From positions 25,733-89,732 of the forward strand of contig CAJNDS010000686.1 of NCBI GenBank assembly GCA_905221605.1: a stretch of 64,000 nt of DNA, read 5' to 3'. Below are positions 20,771 through 31,620 of the stretch, piece by piece. The notes under the pieces are model-generated. The model saw only the letters and a program-made list of their open reading frames with translations. It was not told where the DNA came from and ran no database searches. The position numbers and the translations under genes are program-made. Source of the DNA: Symbiodinium natans. Lineage: Eukaryota > Sar > Dinophyceae > Suessiales > Symbiodiniaceae. Numbering within the stretch: the stretch's first letter is position 1; every line of letters begins with the position of its first letter.

Positions 20771-20866
20771 GACCAGCCGGGAGCCAACCCCGCGAAAGTG
20801 GCGAAGCTGCTCAGCGCCGCAACGGAATGGGGCCCAGCGGAGGCCAGGCCCTTTCTTCTTGAGAGG
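20771..20866 (+). CDS. candidate exon, unknown protein
   Basis: Thirty-two codons on + read DQPGANPAKVAKLLSAATEW and then GPAEARPFLLER. Helical character and high GC in contrast to the flanking arrays. No family recognised. Confidence 0.45.
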
Positions 20867-21169
20867 TTTAGGGTTTGGGGTTTAGGGGTTGTGGGGTTTG
20901 GGGTTTAGGGTTTAGGGTTTGGGCTTTAGGGTTTAGGGTTTAGGGTTTGGGAATTGGGTGCTTCGGTGCATTTTGTTGCAGGAGGTTTTCATGGGCTTAC
21001 TTGAGAAGGCTCATGGGTAGTTTTAAGTACGGCTACGCGTACCGTAATTGGTCTTATCAATAGTGGGAAGCACACTTACCCTGCTGTTCATCCCGCTTAC
21101 CAATGAACCTTCACCCTAAACCCTAAACCCTAAACCCTAAACCCTAACACCTAACACCTGTAAATCCCT

Positions 21170-21289
21170 GATGTGGAGGCGCAAGAGAAGGCAAGCCTAC
21201 CATGTGTCGATATATTGCAACACGACGACGAAGAACTTGTATCGATAAGGCTTGGATGTCCAATGCTTGAATGTCAAATCGCTCCCTGA
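21170..21289 (+). CDS. candidate terminal exon, acidic
   Basis: Thirty-nine codons on + end in TGA at 21,287. Contains DVEAQEKASLPCVDILQHDD and EELVSIRLGCPMLECQIAP. CCCTAAA units and CTAACACCT repeats lie directly upstream. Confidence 0.45.
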   Translation, partial: DVEAQEKASLPCVDILQHDDEELVSIRLGCPMLECQIAP

Positions 21290-21925
21290 AGTGCTCGAAC
21301 ACCCCATGGCACGACAGGTTTAGGGTTCAGGGTTTAGGGTTTAGGGTTTAGGGTTCAGGGTTCAGGGTTCAGGATTTAGGGTTTAGGATTAAGGGTTTAG
21401 AGCATCCTGTCACACGACTTGCGAGTTTCAGAGCTAGAGAAGGTTTGGCAGATGTCCGCGTAGCGATCAGGGTGATAGCCAGACCTCGCAGAGCTTCGCA
21501 ACCCAGACCCCTAAAGCAAGCCATACTGCACGCTCTGAGTTGTGGGGTGGGGCCATCTAGGCTTGTAGGTTTTCGCTATGGGGTTTGGGGTCTTGAATGC
21601 GGGTCATCTAAAACCTGAACCCTACACCCTCACACCCTAAACCCTGGGTTTCCATTTTGACACCAGGATGGCTGGCAGAAGCACGATCGGTCTTGGAACT
21701 GTGCCCGGAGCCAAGGGTTTAGGGTTTAGGGCCTGTCTACCCACAGTTTTTCGGGTTTAGGGGGTTTAGGGGTTTAGGGGTTCAGGGTTTAGGGTTTGTT
21801 GGCTTACTTCGGGTTTACGGTTCTACGGTTGTAGGGTTGAGGGTTATGGTTTTAGGGTTTAGGGTTTAAGGGTGAGTGTGTTCTCGGTTGCTCTAAAGGT
21901 CCTTTGAAGGGGTCGGACCTTTTGG

Positions 21926-22025
21926 GATCAGAGTCTGTTGAGAAGGGGAACCTGTCCTCAAGACGGCAGCCTACCTTGTGGTTGTTGTGGGGACGTGCAT
22001 CTTGAACAAATACCATGTCTCAGAG
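21926..22025 (+). CDS. candidate exon with GTGAGT donor, Cys-rich
   Basis: The + frame reads DQSLLRRGTCPQDGSLPCGC, then CGDVHLEQ, and ends at AGAG before GTGAGT, a consensus donor. Four cysteines lie within 12 residues, which could bind zinc; too short to assign. Confidence 0.45.
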
Positions 22026-22321
22026 GTGAGTGTACTCGCAATAAAAGACAACGCAACCCTAAACCCTAAATCCTAAACCGTCTGAAAACCGTTTGAAAAC
22101 AGTGGCTTTCGGGTTTAGGCTTGTGTGCTTGCAGGGAATCGACTCTGCACCCCTCTCAGGTTGTTCCCGTAGCCTTAGGTTTTTTTTGAACCCTACACCC
22201 TAAAACACCAAACCCTCAAACCCTCAACCCCTCAACATTCCAAGCCCTCTCAAGAGGCCCCAGTCTGAGAGTATCTCTTTGGGGTTTATTAGGGTTTAGG
22301 GTTTGAAGGCTTAAGACTCCA

Positions 22322-22383
22322 AGAGGATGATGATGATGATGATGATGAGGAGGATGATGATGATGAAGATGGTGATGATGAAG
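22322..22383. repeat. GAT trinucleotide repeat
   Basis: ATG/GAT units (GATGATGATGATGATGATGA and variants). The reverse strand would read poly-His, which I treat as a repeat artefact. Confidence 0.85.
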
Positions 22384-22519
22384 TCTCCTTCTGCTGATTC
22401 CAAGGTATCGCTGATCGACAAGACCCTTGAACAACCCTGAACCCTAAACCCTATAAACCCTAAACCCTAGTCCCTAAACCCTAAACCCTAAACCCTAAAC
22501 CCTAAACCCTGTCCTTCAA

Positions 22520-22606
22520 GAGGTCGACCAGAAGAACTTCTTTGGCCGCACCACGCTGGAGCAGGGCCGCGTGATTTGGTCCCTTGCGAGGCACTGCGCC
22601 ACCTTT
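22520..22606 (+). CDS. candidate exon, unknown protein
   Basis: After CCTTCAAG the + frame reads VDQKNFFGRTTLEQGRVIWS and then LARHCATF, ending in a TTTAGGG array. CCCTAAA units abut the left side, so the island is a single exon-sized block between two arrays of opposite sense. Confidence 0.5.
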
Positions 22607-22609
22607 TAG

Positions 22610-24195
22610 GGTTTAGGGTTCAGGGCTCAGGCTTTAGGGTTTAGGGTTTAGGGTTCAGGGTTTAGGGTTTAGGAACATTTTCGGTAGGATTATACCTCGA
22701 TCTAGTAGGGAGCCCAGTATGTCTGAAACCCTAAATACCCCTTCACCCAAACGCCTGACCCTGAACCTCCCTTTACCCTGTCGGGGACTAGGGCTTAGGT
22801 CCACTTGCAGGACCTTCTGAAACGTGTAGTAGGGCTTGGGGATTAGGGTGTAGGTCTTGAGGTTTTGTGTTCAGGGCGCACCCTAAACCCTAAACCCTAA
22901 ACCCTAAACCCTAAACCCTAAACCTTGAAACCCTAAATTATGGTTTGGGTTTTAGGATCTATTGCATGTTTCTTTCCTAGGGTGAAGGGAGGGAGGACGG
23001 CTTGTGGGGCGTAGGGTTTTGGGGCTCGAGGGTTCCTTTTACGGTTTAAGCAGTATTCCTTAAGAAAGAGGCATTGGAGCAATTTGGAATGAAAGGAACC
23101 ACCGAGTGTGACTTGCGTGGTCCAGGCAGCCCCAATACCTAAACCGCCCAAACTTCAATGTTAGACTTATGCCCTGATTGAACCCCACCCTGCACGCGGC
23201 CCGAGCGAAAGATACAGAGAGAGAGAGAGAGACTGAGAGAGAGAGAGAGAGAGAAAAAAAAAAAAAAGAGAGGGAGAGAGAAAGAGAGAAAGACAGAAAT
23301 CAACAGCAACAAGTAAGAGAACGAAACATTGAACCGCACGAGGGGCACAAACTTAGGACATGCAGGGGCAAAGGTATCCCTAAACCCTAGGGTAAGGTAT
23401 CCCTAAACCCTAGACCCTAGACCCTAGACCCGAAACCGTAAACCCTATTTCTGAACAACCCGAAGCCCAAAAACCGGCACAGGGTTTTGGGAGGATAAGG
23501 TCCTCCAGAAGACATCGCAGGCTCTGTGTGGTGACAGCTCTCATACTTTTAGGAATAGATTCTTTAATTAAGGGATGTTGGAGTTTCTGGGTTCCAGACG
23601 TGCCGAGCCTGAGTTCTGCCTGCACGCAGGTCAGATGCCGCCTGAGAAGTCGGGCAGCTTAGCGCCACGGGGTCGTGGTTTCCGCAATGTATCGGTTCAA
23701 AGCTTTGTGGGCCAATCTAACTCATGCAACACAGGAACTTTAAGTTTTTTGGGCTTCCTGGTTTTGTGGAAATGCTAAAATTCAACCTGTTCACTCTTCA
23801 TTCCCTGGTGTTTGGAGAAGTAGGTAACTTCAGTGGTGCAGCTTTGTAATTTTTGTTCGAAGTCAGTACCTTTTGATGCCCTAAACCCTAAACCCTAAAC
23901 ACTAGATGGGCGCGAAGTCAGCAACCATCGGCTGCAGCAAGAGTCTGCTGAACGCGTGATCCTCGGCCATGCGACTTCTTTTGTAGGGGACTGCTTAAAG
24001 GATCAGAGGACGTAGCAAGTGGGGTTCCAAGCAAGGTATCGCTTCTCATTCCTTCTAACCCCAATTCAGGTGCTTATATCCTCGTTTACTAAGTGCCCCG
24101 AAGCAGTGCAGCGTTCGACTTACTCCTAGCTTTTGCACAGGTGTCGTGGTCAAGAACCCTAAACCCTGAACCCTGGTAGGGCCTGGGGACTTCAG
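22610..24195. repeat. mixed repeats, GA tract and dispersed elements
   Basis: Holds TTTAGGG and CCCTAAA arrays, a purine tract at 23,215-23,300, the copy of the 2,660 repeat (23,745-23,890) and the family D MITE (23,990-24,112). A 67-codon + frame at 23,575-23,778 is the only long open stretch; it lacks splice support. Confidence 0.65.
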
Positions 24196-24303
24196 GGCCA
24201 AAGAATCCGTGCAACTGCAGAACTACATGCCCGCGACTTTGAAGCCCTTCCTTATCCAAAAGTTGACCTGGTCCCCAAGAAGCATGGCCGAGACTGGTCT
24301 GCG
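24196..24303 (+). CDS. candidate exon ending at a family C MITE
   Basis: After GACTTCAG the + frame reads RIRATAELHARDFEALPYPK, then VDLVPKKHGRDWSARP. It ends where a MITE begins (CGGCCCAGTTGTGCCC). The element at 24,303-24,386 has the same ends as those forming introns in the ankyrin gene, so the exon/intron border probably coincides with the MITE end. Confidence 0.5.
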
Positions 24304-24386
24304 CGGCCCAGTTGTGCCCTTATTCCCTTTTTGTGGCCTTTAGGTTCCCTCATCAACCCCTATATGCAAACTGGTGTACTGGGCAA
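24303..24386. repeat. MITE-like element, family C
   Basis: The left end is GGCCCAGTTGTGCCCTTATT and the right end TGGTGTACTGGGC. The interior is CCCTTTTTGTGGCCTTTAGG then TTCCCTCATCAACCCC. It closely matches the copy at 36,990-37,089. Confidence 0.6.
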
Positions 24387-24421
24387 CATCTGTTGTCTTG
24401 TGAAGACTTGCAACAGCTACT

Positions 24422-24511
24422 GTACAGTGGTCGCAGCCACGTGGCAAGTTGCGTCAGAGGACGGAAAGCCGGCACGTTTCATTTCCCCCATGAAGAGACG
24501 TGCTGCCTTTT
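24422..24511 (+). CDS. candidate exon, unknown protein
   Basis: The + frame reads TVVAATWQVASEDGKPARFI and then SPMKRRAAFF. It probably continues the exon at 24,196 across the MITE. Another frame is open over a longer span but is less natural. Confidence 0.35.
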
Positions 24512-24860
24512 TTTCTTTTTCTCTGCATGGTCGTGCACAAACTTTCCGTTTCAGCTTATGGTCTCTGCATGCACGGTAAACATCTGCAAGGCTAGAATTG
24601 CCACGAGTTGAAGCCTGAACCCTAAACCCCCCCCCCCCCCCCCAACCCGAATTTAAACCCTCGACCCCTGAACCCTTTACCTCTAAACTTCTAGACCCCT
24701 AAATGCAGCTTAAGTGCATCCGGAGAGTGCGAGGTTTGAGCCTTAAATTCTCAACCCCATCAACACTGTATATATGATTACAGGGAAAAGTCAAAGGCTG
24801 AAAGTATGGCTTCCCATTTCTCTGGGGTACGGCTCCAGCTAGGCTTCATCCGCTAATATT

Positions 24861-24862
<2 letters not shown>

Positions 24863-24900
<38 letters not shown>
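24863..24900. repeat. poly-C tract, 38 bases
   Basis: The longest uninterrupted C run in the window. It precedes a CCTCCCCATA..GGGGAGG inverted-repeat stretch (24,901-25,000). Confidence 0.95.
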
Positions 24901-24902
<2 letters not shown>

Positions 24903-25189
24903 CCTCCCCATACACTAGAATACAGCTCCGTATAATCGGAGTTTATAAAGTTTAGGCGGTAGGGGTGGGGATTAACTACTACGGGGAGGGGAGTTCTTAC
25001 TCAAGCCTGCCAGGTTGGAAGAGTTACTTGGAAGAATGGGGGGGTTTCGGGTTCGGGTCTACAGGGCTCTTCGGGTTGATATAGGGTTTTGGGTTTAGGG
25101 TTATGGTTCAGGGTCCCTCAACCCTAAACCCTAAACCCTCAACCTTAACAAGCTCTTTACAATGCCCCCTGCCCTAATTCAGTGCTGAC

Positions 25190-25264
25190 ATCCGGCCTCT
25201 GACCTTTGCTGCTCACTGCGTCCGTGTTAAGGTGCCTGAGGATGGGAGAGGCACCTCGAAGTAG
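25190..25264 (+). CDS. candidate terminal exon
   Basis: Twenty-four codons to TAG, reading RPLTFAAHCVRVKVPEDGRG. Beta-strand-like. No family recognised. Confidence 0.4.
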   Translation: MRPLTFAAHCVRVKVPEDGRGTSK

Positions 25265-25478
25265 TCATCTGGGGGTTTGGGGGTTTAGGGTTTAGGGTTT
25301 GCGGGTTTCCGGAATTAGAGGGTACCTTATTGGGGGTCCTCATTATTAAGGAGTCCTACTAGTGAGTCTATACCTTGAACAAGGGGAAAAGGGTTTCCAA
25401 TAATTCAGTAGGTACACTACCTGTTCTGTAGGCCAAACCCTAAACTAAACCCTAAACCGTAAGCCTTGGTAAAAAAAA

Positions 25479-25652
25479 TCATTGGGAGGAAGTCATGGCG
25501 CTCCAGCTTTGGTCTGGCGGTGTTTCTCCGTCCTAGCGGCACGTGGCTTAGAAGTGGTCACAAAATTCACTGCACGAGGCATCGAAGGCGGAATCTGGGG
25601 CGGCAGAAGTTCGAGCATCCATTGTCCGGAAGGTACTGCCTTGATTCCATGA
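25479..25652 (+). CDS. candidate coding island, about 57 codons
   Basis: The + frame reads SLGGSHGAPALVWRCFSVLA, then LEVVTKFTARGIEGGIWGGR, and ends at TGA (25,650). A second + frame is open over a similar span and begins with ATG, so the frame is not certain. No family recognised. Confidence 0.4.
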   Translation, partial: SLGGSHGAPALVWRCFSVLAARGLEVVTKFTARGIEGGIWGGRSSSIHCPEGTALIP

Positions 25653-26686
25653 AGAGCTCGCCCCCCACACCCGAAAGCTTCAACCCTAAGCTAGACTCTA
25701 GACTCTAAGCTCCTTTAAACCCTAACCCTACACCCTAACTCCTAAACCCTATATAATATAGATAGGGTTGGGGCCTCAACACTTTACAACTGCGTTCGGA
25801 GTCTGCAGCTGATTGCGTAAGGTACAGGTCTTGGGGTTTGAGGGTCCATGTTTTGGGGTTCAGGGTGTTGGGTTCAGAGATAGGGTTCAGGGTTTAAGGT
25901 TTAGGGTTTAGGGTTAGGGTTTAGGGTTTAGGGTTTAGTGTTTAGGGTTTAGGGTTTAGGGGTTATAAGGTCAGGCGCATCCCAGAACATGACCTGTCAG
26001 CGACATCCACGTAGCATTACGAATGCCCACGCCTGCATATGGCGACCTGTTCTCTCTCTTAGGTCTGTGAAAGGCGTAAGCCTAAACCCTACACCCTAAA
26101 CCCTAAACCCCCGAGACTCTCCGCTCTTCGATCGGCGGCTGCCTTTCCCATAGATGGTGGGTTTGTGCCGGCAGCATTGTTTTTTTTTCCTGTCCTGGTT
26201 TGGCAGCCTAGTTGCGCACCCTGATAAGTCCTAAACCCTAACCCGATTTGGACGCGGTTTGCCCGGAAGCAAATATCCCTCACAACCATATAAACCCCAA
26301 ACCCAAACCCCAAACCCTAAACCCTAAAGGGGTGTCAGGGTTTGAGGCAACTTGGGGGTTTTAACACCGCAAACCCTTATACCCTCAAGCGTTCTGGGTT
26401 GGCGGGTCTAGGGGTCTAGGGGTTAGGGTTTAGGGCTTCTGAGGTTCGAGGCTTTCGGCTTCTAAGGCATCACGATGGAAGGCGCAAAAGCATCGGAATT
26501 TTAAGGTTTAGCGTGTTGGGATGAGGGGTTCCGTGGGCCGAGCCTCAAGCCTTCAGCCCTGAACTCGAAACCCTAGACCCTGAAGCTAAGCCCTGAACCC
26601 TGAACCCTAAACCCTAAACCCTAAACCCTGAACCCTAGGGTCAGGGTTGAGCTTGGATTTTTGTGGACCGGCGAACTGGGCTGCAG

Positions 26687-26788
26687 GTTTGCATTGAAGA
26701 TGTGAGTGGAGCAGGCGCTGCGCCTGCTGGCGCGAATTTGCAACTGCGCGTCGAAGCAAAAGCAGCGGAAGTTCCCGAGCGGCCCTAA
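26687..26788 (+). CDS. candidate terminal exon, Ala-rich
   Basis: After GGGCTGCAG (AG|G) the + frame is open for 33 codons to TAA. It reads VCIEDVSGAGAAPAGANLQL and then RVEAKAAEVPERP. CCCTAAA units start at the stop codon, so the TAA is supplied by the repeat. Confidence 0.4.
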   Translation, partial: VCIEDVSGAGAAPAGANLQLRVEAKAAEVPERP

Positions 26789-27087
26789 ACCCTAAACCCT
26801 AAACCCTGCACCCTGCACCCGTAGAGATGAATCCTTGCAAAATGGAAGCCATAAACGGCACACCGAGCCTAGTAGTCCTACCCCCCCCCCCCCCCCGCCT
26901 TTTGCGGTTGAGGTTTTAGGGTTCGAGGGCCCAAAGCCCTTAGCAGTATGGTCGCTTGGGACCTAAACCCTAAACCCTAAACTCTAAACCTAAAACCGTA
27001 GATATAGGGCGATGGGACCGTCCTGGGTTCGTAGAGAGTTGAGGTTTCGGGTGCATGGTTTGAGTGCGCCAGAATTGCCATGAATAA

Positions 27088-27220
27088 GGTACTAAAAGAG
27101 GGACCTGCAAAAGGGACCTTAGGGGTTAGTTGTGGGTTATTGGGGGGTATAAACAGGGGCTATTTTGGGGAATAAGATGAAGGGTCCCTTCTAGGGGTCC
27201 CTCCTTATACCCCTTAACAT
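27088..27220. repeat. MITE-like element, family B
   Basis: The left end is AGAGGGACCTGCAAAAGGGA and the right end TCCCTTCTAGGGGTCCCTCC. The interior GGGTTATTGGGGGGTATAAA resembles the copy at 36,373-36,550. Confidence 0.55.
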
Positions 27221-27378
27221 GATCCCTAAACCCCAAACCCCAAACCCCAAACCCCAAACCCCAAACCTCAAACCTCAAACCCCAAACCCCAAACCCTAAA
27301 CCCTAAACCCTAAACCCTAAACCCTAAACCCTAACCCTAAACCCCACAAGCCCCGAAATGACCTCTGGCTGTGCACTG

Positions 27379-27483
27379 AGCCAAGGTATCGGCGCATGCG
27401 CGCGACTGGTGCAAGGGGGTGCAGGGGACCGTCGCGCGGCCGTCGCGGAAGCCACGGCAAAAGCTGAGCTTTGTGCCTGCAGG
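27379..27483 (+). CDS. candidate exon, Ala/Arg-rich
   Basis: The + frame reads SQGIGACARLVQGGAGDRRA and then AVAEATAKAELCACRG before TTTAGGG variants. High GC; no family recognised. Confidence 0.4.
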
Positions 27484-27484
27484 G

Positions 27485-28718
27485 GTTTAGGGTATAGGGT
27501 TTGGGGTTTGGGGTTTAGGGTTTAGGGTCAGGCCCTAAACCTAAACCCTAAACCTGAACCCTATAATGTAGCGGCCTTCACAGTTAAAATTGGGTTTCGG
27601 GGAGGTATTATAGTATAGTCATAAGCGACCAGAAGAAAGTGAGGTTAATCATGCATCTACATGCCGTTGTCACAACGTGCCACCACGGCATTGACACCTT
27701 AAACCCTAAACCCTAAACCCTAAGAAAAATGCGGCCTAAAAGCCGCAACCCTTGGCCCTTCTCCCAGAGTTCCTGCTACTTCGGAGAGCAAATGGCTTTG
27801 GAACTCCTACCCTCTCCTTACCCTAAACCCGAAACCCTAAAACCCCAAAATGCTCAGAAAGCCTCAACTCAGCCCAAGAAGCCCCAAACCCTGTAACCCT
27901 TTGCGAAGCCATTGCCCTGATTTTCCCTAAAACTCGTCAAGAAGTCAAGAACCCTAACGGGAAGCAAAAAAGACAAAAGCCTGAAAAGGACTTACAATGT
28001 CGTCCCGGCCAGACCGCCCTGTTCCTTTTAGCTCAGCTTCCAGGTACTCAAAGAAAGTAAGACTAATGGTACTCATAACGCAAAACACCACTCACTCTCA
28101 CTCACTCTCACTCACCCACCCACTCAATGAAACACCCTATAAACCCTCTAAACCCTAAAATCCCTATAAACCCTACAAAACCCTCTATGAACCCCTATAT
28201 AAACCCTATATAGACCCTGTTCAAACCAAATAAACCCTATAAGCCCTCACAACTCCATAAAGCCCTGTCAACCATGTAACCCCTACATAAACCCTACATA
28301 ACCCCTACATAAACCCTATATAAACCCTACGCAAACCCTTTCAACCCTATAAGCCACTATGAACCCTATAAAACCCAATACGCCCCTACAAACCCTTTTT
28401 GACCCGAGAAACACCTTTAACCCCTAGAGCCCCTATAACCCCCGTAGTAAACCCTATAAGCCGCTATGAACCCTAGCCTAAACCTAAACCCCAAACCCTA
28501 AACCCCCTAAACCCCTAAACCTCTAAACCCCTAAACCTCTACACCGTAAACCCTAAACCCTAAACCCTGAACCCTAAACCCTAAACCCTAAACCCTAAAC
28601 CCTAAACCCTAAACCCTAAACCCTAAACCCTAAACCCTAAACCCCTCAACCCCTCAGCCCTAAGCCCTAAACCCTAAACCCTAAACCCTAAACCCTAGCC
28701 CTAAACCCCTAAACCCTC
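27485..28718. repeat. mixed arrays, AACCCTATA-type tract
   Basis: Drifted CCCTATAAA/CCCTACATAA units (28,130-28,460) pass into near-perfect CCCTAAA (28,555-28,645). A small island at 27,645-27,700 (HLHAVVTTCHHGIDT) is a weak coding hint. A CTCACTCTCACTCACTCTCA repeat lies at 28,090-28,120. Confidence 0.75.
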
Positions 28719-28808
28719 CGAAGCCGCGAGGAGTCGGCTCCATCGGCCCTGGCCTCCGCGGCCTTGGCGGCGCTGCGGAAGACCGAGACGCCTCCACAAG
28801 GCCACGTA
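28719..28808 (+). CDS. candidate exon, Ala-rich
   Basis: The + frame reads RSREESAPSALASAALAALR and then KTETPPQGHVG. It is flanked by CCCTAAA on the left and TTTAGGG on the right, the usual arrangement of islands in this region. Confidence 0.4.
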
Positions 28809-29155
28809 GGGTTTAGGGTTTAGGGTTTAGGGGTTAGGGGTTTAGGGTTTAAGGGCTTAGGGGTTTAGGGGTTTAGGGGGTTTGGGGTTTAGGGTTTAGG
28901 GTTAGCTTTTCGGGTTTAGGGGGTTTGGGGTTTAGGGTTTAGGGCTAGGTTTTAGGGTTTAGGGTTTAGGGTTTAGGGGGTTTAGGGGGTTTGGGGTTTA
29001 GGGTTTAGGGTTCAGGGTTCGGGGTCTAGGGTTTAGGGGATTGGGGTTTAGGGTTTAGTTTAGGGTTTAGGGTTCAGGGTTCTGGATTCGGGGTTTAGGG
29101 TTGAAGGGGTTTAGGGTTTGGGGGTCAGGGGTTTAGCGGTTTGAGTTTACAGTTT
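28809..29155. repeat. TTTAGGG-variant tract, 350 bp
   Basis: TTTAGGG, TTTAGGGG and TTTGGGG units with few interruptions. No gene seen. Confidence 0.85.
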
Positions 29156-29200
29156 CTCCGGTTTTGGGGGACACCCTAAACCCTAAACCATATTCCTCTT

Positions 29201-29411
29201 GATAGCCCAGTGGTGCCCTTTTACCGAATACTTGGAGGTTCATGGCACTTATTAACCATTTAAGACTGTACTCATAACCCACTTATGAGCCCCTTAAGTG
29301 CCCTCATACAGTTCTAAGGACACTTATAAGTACAGCTATACTTGGTTAATAAGTACCATGAACCTCCAAGTAGGTACCCTTATGAGAATATAAGGTTACT
29401 GGGCTACCAAG
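29201..29411. repeat. large foldback element, nested MITEs (families C and E)
   Basis: The outer ends are GATAGCCCAGTGGTGCCCTT and AAGGTTACTGGGCTACCAAG, related as inverted repeats (family C). Inside them lies a second inverted pair, ACTTGGAGGTTCATGG and CCATGAACCTCCAAGT (family E). The whole forms arms of roughly 60 bases around a loop of about 90. Non-coding. Confidence 0.65.
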
Positions 29412-29539
29412 AGCTTCAAGCGATTGAGACTCGTACCCCTAAGGTTGTAATTTTGAGTCCATGAACTAGGGTTTAGGGTTTAGGGCTTAGGGTTTAGGGT
29501 TGAGGGTTTAGGGTTGAGGGTTTAGGGCTTAGGGGCTCA

Positions 29540-29648
29540 GAGACAGCGCACTTGCCCCCTGCATCCAGGGCCCGCGCTCTTCGGCGAGAGGCCACGGAGC
29601 ACCAGACCAGTAGACCGTGCACCCCACATGTGAGCTTCGATGAGGCTT
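29540..29648 (+). CDS. candidate exon, unknown protein
   Basis: After GGCTCAG the + frame reads TAHLPPASRARALRREATEH and then QTSRPCTPHVSFDEA. Open on - as well, but with lower quality. Confidence 0.35.
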
Positions 29649-29875
29649 AGGGTTGAAGGTTGAAGGCTTCGGGTTTCGGGTTGAATGATTGGGGTCTAAT
29701 TCGGAATTAGGGTTTGAGGAAGGCCCAAACCCTAAGCATAAATTTGCCACCGATGCCAAGCCCTAAGCACCATCAAGCCCTGAGCCTGAGCCGCAAGCCC
29801 TACACCCCAAACCCTGGCCCTAAACCCTAAATCCTAAACCCTAAACCCTAGCCCTAAACCCTAAACCCTCTGTCC

Positions 29876-29985
29876 CCCCCCCCCCCCCCCCCCCCCGCCA
29901 CCCCTTTGCCAGGGATGCGCAGTCCTCAGCTGAAGCTGCCTTCTGGACAGCTGGTCGTGAGGCTCACCCCGTGGATTGGAGCTGA
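29876..29985 (+). CDS. poly-C tract followed by a candidate terminal exon
   Basis: A C tract (about 29,876-29,896) and CCACCCCTTTGCCAG form a pyrimidine-rich acceptor. The exon from 29,911 reads RDAQSSAEAAFWTAGREAHP, then VDWS and TGA at 29,983. The homopolymer may serve as the pyrimidine tract of the intron. Confidence 0.4.
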
Positions 29986-30069
29986 GTTTGGGGTTGGGGG
30001 GTTTCTTCAGGGTGTAGGGGTTGAGGGTTGAGGGTTTCGGGTTTAGGGTTTAGGGTTTAGGGTTTAGGG

Positions 30070-30393
30070 ATCCAAGAAGATCCTTCATCTGCCATGTAGT
30101 GCCGAAAGCGGGTGCCATCGGGTAAGTATTCTGCCTGTGGTGTTGGTTGGGGCAAGGGTTTGGGGTATCGGGTTTGGGGTGTCGCCCCTGAACTGAACGC
30201 CAACGCCTATGTACCTTAACATCAAAACCCTGAACCTTTCGCATTGTTTGTGCAGGCTCATGTGAGCCAAGCTTCATTTTCCAAGGCAGCACGAAGTCTC
30301 GGCCTGTCCATGAGTGCCCCCGCTGTCGAGTCAATTCGGAGTGAGGAATTCTGCGATATACTCCGTAAGGTTTCTGCGAGGAAGCCTTTCTGA
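30070..30393 (+). CDS. two-exon coding segment with an in-frame GT-AG intron
   Basis: Exon 1 (30,070-30,121) reads SKKILHLPCSAESGCHR and ends at a consensus donor, GTAAGT. Exon 2 starts at 30,256 after TTGTTTGTGCAG. The two join in phase 0 and continue AHVSQASFSKAARSLGLSMS, then an acidic helix and TGA at 30,391. The intron is 134 bp. Exon 1 itself follows TTTAGGG repeats whose TTTAG could be its acceptor. No family recognised, but the in-phase splice makes it one of the best-supported islands of the first 35 kb. A reverse-strand frame over the same span is likely a shadow. Confidence 0.55.
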
Positions 30394-30895
30394 CGTTAGA
30401 CCAGGCAGTACGAAAACAAGCTCCGCACAAGAAACCTGATGCAGAGATCTGTCCATCCGTGGAAAGTTACACTCAACCCTAAACTTTCCTAAGCCCCAAA
30501 CCCTCATTACTTTAGTGGCCCCTGACACCCTCAGACAGGGACGTTTTGCAGGACAGGCTCTGAAGCGCTAACCCCTAGTTAAACGCTAAACCCGCCTAAT
30601 ATAGAGGTCGGATTCTTGGGCTTATAGGGCTTAGGGTTTAGGGTTTAGGGTTTAGGGTTTAGGGCTTCGGGTTTAGGGTTTAGGGTTTAGGGTTTAGGGT
30701 TTATCCCTTATGGTCATGGTCCCTTTGTAATTGTACCATAATGACACCAATTATTCAGGCTTTTTTTAAAACGTGTTAGGGTTCACATGCCCTCAAGCCC
30801 CGCACCCTCTCGGGGATGCTCTGGGCTCTTGGCAAGGATGCATCGGCTGGGCAGACGCAGCTGCACGTGGCAGCAGCCCCGGGGGCGATTCCGAG

Positions 30896-31014
30896 AGTAC
30901 CCAGAGACTCCAATATCCCTTAATTAAGGAATATACCCTTAAATTAGAATAGGATCCCTCATAGGATTTAAGGTATAATCCTTAATTTAGGGATATGGGA
31001 GTCTCTGGGTAGGG
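30896..31014. repeat. MITE-like element, family F, about 115 bp
   Basis: The left end is TACCCAGAGACTCCAATATC and the right end GATATGGGAGTCTCTGGGTA, near-perfect inverted repeats. They extend inward through CCCTTAATTAAGG and CCTTAATTTAGG. Non-coding; AT-rich interior. Confidence 0.75.
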
Positions 31015-31357
31015 CTTGTAAGCTTAGCGTGTGGTGTATGGCAGCCTTGATAAGCACAGGATTGTGGCCAAAAGCTAGGGATTTACATCAAGGCCCCAAA
31101 CCTCAAACCATACAAACCTTATAAAAGCCTGATAGCCTTAATGCACTCGGGTGGAGAGCGCTTTCAAGCAAAATGAAAGATCCTGGAAGCCTTAAGTAGC
31201 ACCAGGGACGCTTTCGCCCTGCACATACCAGCTCTGCTAAACCCCGATACAGCCCTTAAATGGATTGGGTCCTACACCCTGAACCCAAAACCCTCCCTTA
31301 AACCCGAACCCTAGGCGTTAAAACGGAGTCCTCTTGGGTGTAGGGCTTGGGGTTTGG

Positions 31358-31453
31358 GGCAACAACGATGCCCACCAGGCCTTGGCAAACGTCGCCGCGA
31401 TGCTGTGTGCGCCTGGAGTGCCTCTTCAGGCACGCTTGGAGGGAAAGTCCTAA
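31358..31453 (+). CDS. candidate terminal exon
   Basis: The + frame reads NNDAHQALANVAAMLCAPGV, then PLQARLEGKS and TAA. Strongly helical and balanced. TTTGGGG repeats lie upstream. Another + frame is open across a longer span but gives Pro/Lys-rich sequence. Confidence 0.45.
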   Translation, partial: GNNDAHQALANVAAMLCAPGVPLQARLEGKS

Positions 31454-31620
31454 AAACCCGAAGAAACCACAGGTCGAGCCAAAAGGACCAAGAAGCCCAG
31501 CAACCTTAAAGTTGAAAGAAACACTCGAAACCCTGAATCTTAAAGACGACTTAAAACGCCAGACCCTAGAACCCTACACCCCTACACCGGAAGTTTGGAT
31601 GTAGCGGCTGTAGCGTGCAG

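Noticed and set aside
13408-21915. Palindromes such as GGTCGGACC (21,911) and GCCTTTGGC (13,408) in the first 45 kb
   Set aside because: They lack the three-base TNN loop with 4-bp arms and the following TGG, and fit chance expectation for short palindromes.
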